From Saccharina japonica (taxonomy: Eukaryota > Sar > Phaeophyceae > Laminariales > Laminariaceae): a stretch of 64,000 bases of DNA. Both the position numbers and the translations under genes were made by a program. Position 1 is the first letter of the stretch; every line of letters starts with the position of its first letter. Positions 38,601 through 50,600 of the stretch are shown here, in pieces. The notes under the pieces were generated by a model. The model ran no database searches. It was not told the origin of the DNA and was given only the letters and a program-made list of their open reading frames with translations. The stretch lies in the NCBI GenBank assembly GCA_008828725.1, contig MEHQ01000553.1:354390-418389 (forward strand), read 5' to 3'.

Positions 38601-41600
38601 TCATACCCACACGAACATCACTACTTGGCGGAAAAAGAACGTTCTCTCGGCTAATTACAGCAGAGGTCTGAAGAATTAAGAAAGTACTTCGCATGCTCAC
38701 ATTCTCACATGTTGTTGATTTTCACCACTTTGTGATGGGAGTCACAGTCCCGAATGTGTGCTGATCTGCGCTAAAAGCTTCGACTAACCGTGTAACGGTG
38801 GGAGTGAAATAATAATTCCTGCTTTACCGGCCGTAAAAAGGCTGCCGTGACAGGTTGGGTATACGCCGTCACGTCATACACACCTCACGTATGGCATGCA
38901 GGATGGAGGCGTGCTACGGTAGAGGTGGTCCCTGTGACACATTTTGGCTGGAACGTTCTCTGAACGATCGAGCGCCTTAACCCAAATTCGTCGGACGTTC
39001 ATTTTTGTGACGAAACAGGTTTCAGCGTATACTTCGGTCATGAGATTTCTCTATCCGGCAGCACTTTTACTTTTCGCCAAAATCATTTCTCGGTTAACAT
39101 ATGACGCTCCTTAAGTGAAGAGCTCCAAAACAATATCGTGCACCTCTATCGTAGAATATATGGACGGAGAACGTGAACTAGGGGATGGCTTCGTATAGTC
39201 ATGCATGCCCACCACTGCCGCTGCTGTTCGCGCAATCAAAGCGCGTGCTCCGAATGAAGAGCATTGATTGGTGTATGTTTCATGAATGAACGACTCTGGA
39301 CTCAATTTGTGGGGTTCTGCAGAACCAGGTATACCTCAGATCACTCACAGTCGAAGAAGAGATGGCAGATTGCTGAAGATGCCGACGGGCAACTCGGTCA
39401 AGGGATTCTCACGCAGGGTCCTGACTCATTGTTCAGCAAGGCGCGGTCAAGAGATGTCGCGAAATAATACGGTTGATGCACGTGTAAGCGAATCGTCCAA
39501 GAACGGTAAAAACGGAAAACCGCCTAACCAACACTGATATCATACACGGTAAAACTACCCGCTGTAAGTTTCGTCTCAATGGTAATTGTTGTCTCTGTCG
39601 GTGCAAACAGCAGTGCCTATGTACTCGCACAGCCTCATCAAGGTGCCCGCTGAAAGCGTCAAGGTCCAACACGCCAGGATGATCTATAGAACACACGCGG
39701 GACCATTTGACCTCGGGAGGCAGCGGCGTGCGACACGCAACAGTCCCGCAAGAACGCCGACGCGTGCTACGGTAGAGGTAGCACGTTTTGGGCTGAATCG
39801 TTTTTTGAACGATCGTGCTCCTTCACCCTAATTCGTCGAACTTTCTTCATTTTTGTGACGAATAATGTTTCAGAGTATACTTTGGTCATGATATTTTATC
39901 ACCCGGCAGCACTTTTAGTTTCCTCCAGAATCATTGTTTCGGTGAGGTATGACGCTCCTTAGGTGAGGAGCTCAGAAAAAAACATGGTGCACCTTTACCG
40001 TAGCATGCGCCCGCCGTCGTCCTACAAAACCCTTCACCGCCATGGTTAACCCCCTTCAGGTTTTGGACGCCAGATATACCGACAGCGCAAAACGGTTGCC
40101 GTTGGAGCTTTCAACAGGGTACGAACGTGTCGAGCGCGCACGAGCATGACAAAAACTATTCATTCAGCGCCGGTATCAGGATTCTCCCTGAGCGTGTAGT
40201 CCGGACTTCGACGGCATTGCATCTCGATCAAGAAACAGCCAATGTTGAAATTGTGAGCCATTTGAGGCGCCCTTTTTTCGTTTGAAGAGTTACTTCAACA
40301 TCCTTAGCTTCAGCCCACCAAGAATCCCTGTTCCACCCTATATTGAGAATACGACACGACTTGCATGTTGCTTTTACTCTGAATACTTGCGTGTCGCGAA
40401 CACGCCGTTACTGTGACGCACCGATGCCGATGTATTCAACACAGTACTGAGTCCCCCACGGCTCACTCACAATTCGCGTAGATATGTCAAACCTTCGAAC
40501 ACGTCAATTGGTAGCGTGTTGAAGTCATTAGCCGTCAGGTCCCTGGTTCGTCGTTGCGTAAGGGGCGGTGAGCTGGAGTCAGCGAAATACAGTACGGGTG
40601 TCGCAACAGCACTTGATTTGGACGACATGCAATGCAAAGATGTGCGATTCGGTGAGTGGCATGCACGCCTGCGGTATGTATGGCGATAACCTTCTATGTA
40701 CCACTGTGCCAAAACATCGCAGCTTGGAAGAGCGGCCGATCTGACGAGGGAGGTGAGACAGGCTAGAAAAGTAAACACCATGGTTTATCGCAACACTGTA
40801 CGCGTGAGCTTAAGAGTCCCAAGGCAAACCAACGTACATACCAGTGTGGATATACCTTGCCGCCAAACCGAGACGAACGACGGGAATCCAACGATCGCCA
40901 GGGCATGCTGCGCGACACTTCGCGTCGGAATATCGATGCATGGTGTTCGTATGCATGTCCATCTTCGTACTCAGTTTGGCCACGTTACCTCTATACGAAT
41001 CGGGCAATGTACTAGCTGTCGCACCCTCTTGCAAACTTAGCTCTCTTTGAAGGCAACACGTGATGCAGTAGGTTGTTAGCGTGCCCATGATGATTGGATT
41101 ACCCACACGGCCCTATTTGCACTGTGTTCCAGGGTACTCACAGTATGTCTAGACTAGGTAAATCCTTGAAAAGGCCACCTGGAAGTGTCCGAAGGTCGTT
41201 GCGCCCCATATGCCTGTCTTGTCGTTAGGGCGACAGGTGGCGTGGACAGAGTCAGTGAACACCAGTGGTTAGTCGTGACACAAGGCCGCCACAGGAGACA
41301 AGAGTGTCTCCAAATATAAACCAAGGAGACTGGAGGTCATCGCGCAGGCTAACGTCATATTTGCAAGCATCGGAGCTCGCTTTTGAATGGTTCCACCCTT
41401 AACCGCCACGCTCTCTGCAGGCACATCCCGATATCGGCAGTACGGTGGCAAACACGCCTACCCATTGACGCACGCCACAGCAGGGGTATTACTGGCCGTT
41501 TGTGGCGCTTCTTACGTGCACGTCAGCATTCCCTACTCGAGCAATAGTTTGGAGACAATGAAGGGCGTTCAACGCCGATGAACAATATCGGAATCTAGGA

Positions 41601-44600
41601 GGAGTAGCATATGACCTGCCGAAGAGAAAAGTAAAAATCGACGCGTTCATGCTACGTGCCCTCTCGGAGTACAAGTCAGATATAAAGGCGCCCTGTTACT
41701 TCGAGGCGTCCCCGCACAAAGCTCCCAAATTCAGGATGGAAACCCGCCGCACTGAACAGTCCATAGCGTCATCAGAATGATCATAACCCGGGGATATTGG
41801 GCCACAGAAAGCGCGGGACATGTATTATTCGGGCCGTGCTGGTCTGGGGTAAGGCGCCGTATCATGCGTAGCCGAATGTTGGCATGTGGCCGGTTTTCTA
41901 GATCTAGGAACTGGACAGCAGGTACTCTCTCCTAGGTTATTCACAGCTCTTCCCGATATGACATGCCGATCGAAGACATTTATCTGCTGCGAAGGTCGTC
42001 AAGTCATTCACGTTACGATTCCTGATTCGCCATTATTGTGCAAAAGGCGCAAGCGCGCGGATACAGAAGAAGTGCGATGCTAACCGTTGGGCGGCGTAAT
42101 CGCAAGACAGAGCCCTACCACAACGCAGTGCAATCTCAACTTGATACTCGTTTTGGGCCGTCAACCCTCTTGCATACACATAATAAGTCGTGCCTAGGTC
42201 ACTCCACGCGTTGGCCAACACCCGCAGGGAAGACAGTTGACACAGACGCAGGCATATTCTACATCCGCTCGAGGGGAGTTATCTGTCGAGCACGAAAACG
42301 CGGTACAGTTTTTCCTCCCCGTTTTTAGACGGGGCGAAGGTGCCAGTCCGCGAAACGGAAAAAAATATCGTGACGAAACAAACGAGAAAAATAGAAACGA
42401 CTGATACCATGTCGAACATAGAATGCCCGGCGGGATATGTTGATTCAGCTTTAACCTCATACATCGGCAGTAGTACTACTCTTCATAGTATCACTCGTAC
42501 AATATACTATAAACTGGTTGGTATTTTCCGCAAGGTTCACTCACAGTTCGAGTAAAGATGGACAATTCCCGAACAGGTCGACTGGTAACGTGGCCATTTG
42601 ATTGCTCTCAAGATCTCTGATTCGTCACGATACAAGAAGCGGAGAGCGGGAGTAAGTTAAAAAAAAAAACAAGTTGATGGCGTGCAACGTCGCCGCCATC
42701 GGGGTAGATTTGACACATATGCAGTGCAACCACAATAATAATGGTTGGCGCTAGGGTTGGTTGCGCCCATTGGTATACAACGAGCGTTACATTTGTTGAC
42801 GTGTAGCAAAACATGAGCTTACTGCTTGCAAGGTCGACGAGCACCTGCCGCAACCGACAAACGCAAGCACAAACGTTTGTCATGGTGACAGGGGGGTTTA
42901 TAGAATAGCCAGACGAGTGAGCTGACTGTGACGGATAATGATGACGTACGTAATCCGTTGTCCGGGACAAACAATGAAACTGGGGGGTGGAATCACAATT
43001 GACATCGTCTTTATAACGAACCCGCCAGTAAAAGCTTCAATAAGACGCACGCCTATTGATCCAGACGCGGACGCGTGCTACGGTAGAGGTAGCACTGTTT
43101 GGCTGAATCGTTTTCTTTGCGATCGGGGCCTTTAACCACAATTCGTCGGACTTTCATTTTTGTGACACAAATATGTTTCAAACTATACTTCGGCCGTAAG
43201 CTTTATCATCCGGCAGCACTTTTTTTCCCCCCCGAAATCATTTTTTCGGTGAGATATGACGCTCCTAAAGTGTGGAGCTCAGACAACAAAAAAGCGCATC
43301 TCTATCGTAGCATGCGTCCGCAGCCAACAAAACACGCAGTTGATGTCTCGGCAGACGAGCAGATTGTGCACGGAAAATTGTTCCGGTCACAGCCAATGAC
43401 CATGTGCTACCTACTCGTTTAGCCAGGACTAACTCACAGTCTGAGCAGGGACGGAAAGCCGCTGAACACCTCGGCTGGCAAGTCCGCCAATTGATTGAAC
43501 CAAAGATCCCTGGTTTGTGATACGCAAGGAAGGCGGTGTGCATGCAGCAGTGTTCGGGGCCGGGTGTCAGAAGCACAACATACTGTAGTCGCCGCCTAGA
43601 GTCTCACCGCTGCGAGACGCTAGCGTGTTTGATGCTATGGGGCTACGTTCATGGTGGACAGTATGCCCAAAGCCCGCTTTGCAGGATACCGCAAACGAGG
43701 CACAGAGATACGATCGTTTTTCGGGGCTCGGGAAGAATCCCACGGTAGGGGTACGTACCACGCTATTAGGCTCAATATTTTCTGACCGGTTGTGCTCCTC
43801 ACGTGAGTAACCACCGGACACTATTATTATTAATATTTTACTGCTTTTTGTTTGTTTGGACTACCGCATTGGAAGAAGGTCTGGTCGGGTTGCGCGAACG
43901 AATGTTTCCCAAGTCAGTCATGTGTTCGGGTGAGATACTGAGCTCCTCGTGCGAGGAGTTAAGAAAATTCTGCTGGAGTTAAGAAAATTCTGCTGCAGCC
44001 CTACCGTGGTATGACTCTCGGTATTTGCCAAACGGGAGGGTCGCCAGAACCCTACGGGACGCGTTCATGAGTAAATGGTCGAGAGCTTCTCTACGTTCGA
44101 CATTCGAACACCTTCGAATCGTCGTCTAGAAAAACGGGCTCCTTGAAAAAACAAAAAGATACTCGAAACACGAGCGCGCCCTTGCGCCAACAACTCAAAC
44201 AATTTTGGGCAATCGACCGCACTGCCATGCCCTCAGCAAAACTCAGACAGCGAAGTGCCGGGTCAGGCAAGTCTCCAAAAAGAAACAATGTGTACTCGTA
44301 CAGAATATATACGACGCGTGTTACGGTAGAGGTAGCACCTTTTGGCAATAATAATCCTTTTTTTGAACGATCGGGCTCCTTCAACCCAAATTCGTCTGAC
44401 TTTCATTTTTTCGACGAATGAATAATGTTTCAGAGTTTATACTTCAGTCATGAGATGTTTGTTTCATCCGTCAGCATTATTATTTTCCTCCAAAATCATT
44501 TTTTTTTGGGTGAGGTATGACGCTCCCTTAAGTGAGGAGCTCAGAAATAACATGGGTGCACCTCTATCATCACAGCATGCGTCACAATACCTGAATCTTC

Positions 44601-47600
44601 CAACGCGAGGCGTAACGGAGGGAGGGAACGCGTGCTAAGATTGAGGTACTGTAGCATTTATTTATATATTTATTTTTCGCTACTGAACGACGGGGATCCT
44701 TCACTCAAAATCGTCCCTATTTTTTTGTTTTTGTGATGCAATAATATGCTTTCAGTTTATACTTGAGACCCATGGGAATTTTTTTTTTAATCGCGTACGA
44801 GAGAGAACCTTTATTTTTCTAAAAAACAAAACAGGTTTTGGGTGGTGGCATATATAGAGCTCTTTAAGTGACAACCTTTCAGAAAAAAAAACATCATGGC
44901 GCACCTCTGCCGTCAGCAATGCGCGTCAGGGTGTTAACAACGTGGACGGAACCACAAATCTTACTGCTGCAGGTGTTCCACCTATCTATTCCACATCGCT
45001 TGCAGTATCGGTACCGCTGTTACGGGCGACCATAGCAAAAATTACCTACGGTACACACAAACACCTATACATTTGCTCATTTTCCGAATTGAGAATTATT
45101 GCCTTTCCGATGAGAATGAAAAATCGAAAACATTGTTTTTTGAATTGTAAGAGATGTACTTCCCTTACAGTCATGTTTTTCACTGTTAACTATTATTGTC
45201 ACTTGTGACACTCGTCGATGATAAAAAAAAAAAACGAAAACGAAAACGAAAACGAAATCGGCATCGGCATCGGCAGTCTCAAGATATCGAGGATCCCAGA
45301 AAATCTGTATTTATGGGTGAGGGACCTCGCTCATAAATGCAAATCCCCTTAAATCCTTGATTTTTCGAGCCTGCCAAGGCCGATTTCATTATTGTTTTCG
45401 TGGATCGATCCGTACCATCGAGGAACATTGGTCGAATTTTGATCGTGAGCAAAATACAGCTCTTAAACAATAACAAAGTACTAAAATCGATTTTCATTCT
45501 CATCGGAAAGGCAATTCTCAATCAGGAAAATCGGCTGTTTTTTCATTTGCCTATTTATATTAGTAATATTTGATCCCATTTACCATGGTCCCCCGTGAAA
45601 GAGTTCGCAGAGGCGTTCTTGGGTCGGACGCGTGCACGATTCGCGATAAATTATCTTGTAGGCACGCAAAACTACTGGTGCTACGGTAGGGGGGTCGTGT
45701 GGAGGTATATTTTTTTCCCCTGCACAGAGCCGCTCGGCAGAGTGACTGTTTTACTGCGTTGCACTCACGATATGTTTTTTGTTTTTGTGTTCTATATGCA
45801 CCGCCTTTGTATATAGGTGTTGTTAGGTAACGCGAACAAAATACGATTGATTATTGTCCAATTCTAAGTCAGATTCGGAGCCATTCGTTCGAGTGGCCAA
45901 AACCCGGTAGTGAAAGTCTTTGGTACCCCCCCTATCGTAGCACCAGTCATTTGTTTACTAAAGCTTTATTGTAGCAGCCTGCGAGATTCATAGAACGGTA
46001 CTATCGCGAACCCTCTCGAATATAAAACGGGTTCATCACTCAGCTGCTTTGACTGACCTATGTGACTGCTTTACTCACAGTTCGAGCAGAGAAGGCACAC
46101 CGGCGAACACGTCGGCTGGCAGAGCGGTGAAACGATTCTCCCGCAGATTCCTGAGCGGGCATTAAGCGAGACACCGCCAAACATATTGGGGGAGTGGGGT
46201 GGTCGGCCAGGTAGACAGTTGGCGCAGCAGCAGCAGCGGTGACCTCGATGGCTTGCAAACATAAACGTTCGAAGCCATGTAGTAGGTATTATTTGGTCAA
46301 GCTATACGGGACGATGATGCCTGCACGGGGACAGAATTGACAGCAGGCAGCTGGAAACAACACGGTCGAACACTTTTGCGTAACGCGTACAGGCGTGAGA
46401 ACATGTGACCGAAACATGAGGCGGGAATCAGCGGAGATTCTTTACTTAATAATTCCGGTTCCCTGAAAGAAGATCGTACAACTAGTATCTCACCAATAAC
46501 CTATATCACCATCCGAATTGAACGAAAAGCGCGATACAGGTGGCCGCGTAGGTACACAAGACCCTCTAACCCACGGGACACGAGCTCTTCCCGAAAACTT
46601 CGATGACGACTCGGTTTACGCTGGTTATTCACCTAGCAATAAATACGAGTTTATGCTACAGGTGGTTCGAAAAGATGGACCACTCACAGTTCAAGTAGGG
46701 ACGACAAACCGGCGAACGCATCGGCTGGCAAGGAGGGCAAACCAATTTTGGAAAGGTCCCTGCCGTGTGGGTGGACAAGAGGGGGCGAGAGCAGGGGTCG
46801 GAGGTCGGTTCGTCGACGTATACCAGAAACGAAAAGAAGGGATTGTATTGGCTGCAAACCGGCGACGGCTATTGTGGACTTGCGGAACCTCCTTCGCAGT
46901 GATAAACATAACCAATATTGGGCTGACAGTCTCAGTCAACGATGCGGTCGAACATTATATTGATGGGGATTTCGGTTTTGTTCAGGTGGCCGAGGCAAGG
47001 AGGTGAGCATGGTGTGCAAACCCACGCGCTATATATATACTTGACGCATGCTACGATAGAGGTGCACCGTGTTATTCCTGAGCTCCTCACTTAAGGAGCG
47101 TCATACCTGACCCGAAAAAATGATTTTGGAGGAAAATAAAAGTGCTGCCGGATGAAAAATCTCATGACCGAAGTATACTCTGAAACATTATTCGTAAAAC
47201 AAAAATGAAAAGTCCGACGAATTTGGGTTAAGGAGCCCGATCGTTCAGAAAACGATTCAGCCAAAAACTGCTACCTCTACCGTAGCACGCGTCACTTGAA
47301 ATATATATATATATACCAGGTATATTTCTTGCCTATATTAACACTGTTCAAGACACCCTATCTAAACGATTACTCACAGCACGCGTAGAGACGCCAAACC
47401 ATCGAAGACACCAGCTGGCAGGTCCTCCGTAATGATCCGGTCGAGGATTCTGTGACGGACCAACAATAATTTCTCAAACGGTTAAGCGCTTAGGTTGTTG
47501 CCCGAGAGACGACGGAGAGCTACTTCGCACGTACGGTTTGAGAACCCCCCCCCCCTCTAAAAACAACGACATGGAGTTGGCTCCTTGTTGTCGCTGTGAT

Positions 47601-50600
47601 GGTTACTGCAAAGCATAACAGTAAACAAGCTTCGTAGACTTCGTGCGTACCCCTGTTGTGAATCGCGTTTAAAAACGTAGGCGTGGCCGTACGTCGAGAA
47701 TATCGAGAGAAAAAACAGTCTGGACATAAATGTGTCGCCCACGGAAACATTGGTTCAACAAAATGGCGGGTATATTACAATCTACTGTGGGCCAAATATC
47801 GCCGTCTGTCAGACTCTCTGACAAGGTCCGTCCTCGCAGTATTTCCAAAGATGCCGCATCCACGAAATCGCCAGCCATTAAGGCCAGAGGGTTCGCCGTA
47901 AGGTTCCTGGTGCACGACGGAAACGGACACATAAACACCAGAGAGAAAGGTTGAAACATAAACCGGTAACAACCAGCCCCGGTGCGCCGGTGGATCTGTT
48001 GTATGCGTCCTGTACTTTTTGTTCGGCATCAACCCAGCATGTCGCCGAACGCAGCAAATGTGTCTCACCCCCTACAAGAATCGTACAGACAGTATATGTT
48101 CGCAATAATACGCGTGCAGGCGGCGAGTGGGTAGTTCTGCCGGGGGGGTACGTACCCGAATCGGCAAGGTCCAGCTCGTTGAATCGCTGACAGCCAGGCG
48201 GATTCCTGGTGGGACTACAAGTCTGTTCAGTGTGAAGGGCAAAAAAGCCGGGAAGCGTTGATCGCCCCGCCAAACCAAAACCAATGCGTGTGAACAAAAC
48301 TATCGGGGTTTGTGCTTGCTTGTTGAACGATCGAAAAAATGTGGCGGGCATGCACGCCGGGGTTGGTACCGGAATGGAGGGAGTTATTGACGTACCGGTA
48401 AAAGACTCGAGTGTATGTGCATCGTCGGTACGGTATTTAGTCGCTGCACACACTCCCGTTGATGCAGGGGGTACTCACAGTACGCGTAGAGACTCCAAGC
48501 CCTCGAAGACGCCAAACGGAAGGGCATCGACCTCGTTGAACCGGATGCTTCTGTTAAAGCCCATTGGTACGTCAGCGGTAGGGCGGCAATGGATCGACCA
48601 CGACACTCGAGGGGTAACGGGACGAGGATGGTGTCCCCCGCCAATTGCACGAACGATTATTGTATCACGTATGTGCGCCACACTAGTTTTGTCCGAGCTT
48701 GTCAATGATACCTTTTTACGGCGCATCCTGAGCAGACGTTTGCGGGGAGCTTTACTTGGGGACACTGAGGGGAAACAAATTTACTATATCAGGTGTCATA
48801 TACTTGGTATGGAGGTAACTGTATCATAGGTTAACTGCTGGACACTGTTCATACTGCTACATTGCGAAAGGATGCATATTTCGCATTCGTCCACTGGGTT
48901 AGCTGTGGCTAATAACGCCCACCGCGTGGCCGTATTGCAACAACAGGCCCATACAGGACAACGGAAACTACCCGTCGGGGTTTAGCTTACAGTGAATCCA
49001 AAGAGGTAGCACCCTTGAAGTTCTCGCCCTGCAGCGTCAGGTCGTTGAAATCCAGATTCCTGCATCGCCGTTACGGCAGACAGGTGAAAAAGTGATCGAG
49101 GAATGCAAAACGTGTTTCGTTTTTCAATGGTGAGAGCATTTGGTTCCAAGCGGACTGGCTACACTTGGCGTATTGCCTACTCTCCATATCCGTATACAGC
49201 ACTCCGCAACACTGCACCACCATCGAACACAGACCAGAACATAGCCCCTCATCCCGAGAAAAGAACATAGTCCCCGGAGATGAACTCGATTTTGTGACCA
49301 GCGATTCGGGGGGGCTAAGACGTACATCGCTTTCGTACAAGGTCTTGACGACAACGTGCGAAGAGTGAACCTAAACCATTTGAAAGACTGAGCAGTTGAC
49401 ACATAGACTACTACTCCTACTACTACTACTACTACTACTACTCCTTGTACTCCTACTACTGTTGTAGCGGTGACGTAGCTTTCGACGACCGATCGCAACT
49501 GCTTCGGCAGATTTTGTTCAAGTGAGCACGGAGAGACACTGCCCTGGGATTCGGTGCCGACCGTGGACTCGAGCAGCAGCCTCGATCGTTGCAACTGCAA
49601 ATTGCTTGAAATCAAACCAAGCAGAATAGGGCAAGCGCTTGGTGCATGCGTCTCTCACAAATCTGCCAGAGCTCCGAAGCCGTCGAAGAGATCAAGCGGC
49701 AGACTAGTGAGGCTATTCCTCTTGAGGTTCCTGAGACAACGGGAGAGGCGATTGAAACGGCGGGTTCAAAGGGTAGTTGAACCGAAAGAGCGAGAGATTG
49801 GCTAGGCGCCAGTTCCTCCGATGTATGTTTGTAGTATGTAACAGTTCTCGCAGGTTTGCTCCAATTGGAACTCCAAGTAGGCGGGATCTCCACGATGGGG
49901 ATTAAATATTTCGTGTTCCCTACTGCTGTAGTTGCAACAGCAAAAAACACGGAGGCGACAGTCTATCACAACCTCTCATGTTTGGCCTATTTACCTAAGC
50001 GTGTGTCTCCCCCATTGTTACTCGGTTTCAACCCCAGCGTCCTTAATGTAGAGGCAAACCCCATTGTTAGGTATACACGAAGCCCATGATGTTTCGTTAC
50101 TGCGACAGTCGTACCATGATATTTACATATATGTAGATATATAATGTAAATGTATACGAAGTATATGTAACTATCCTTCTCCAGTAGGCGATAGGCCACC
50201 AACTACAAATATCACGTATGATGGAGGGGAGGGGGCTTAACTTTCCATTGAAACTGTACTCCTGTTTAAGGGGAGAAGCCACTTGGAGTTAGTGTAAGAA
50301 TTTTTACGCAGTGACAAAAAGGGTTCCATGAACAGAAGCAGAGCGTTCTACACGAATGGGTGTTCGCACTCCCTCGTCTGTTTAGTGGCCTGGTCGGTTC
50401 CCTAGTTAGCCACAAGATGTCTTCACTAAACGCGCTGTCAACGCTCTTTCGCCTTGTTCATATAGCGGAACGGCGCCGAACTCGTCCTTCGATATGCTTG
50501 GAGCGCTTCCGACTCATCCCGCGTTTGAGGGGCGGGGGCGCACCTTTTAACTATTTCATGTTTTCGCCGCTCATAATTACCATGTCCAGTGACTACACCA

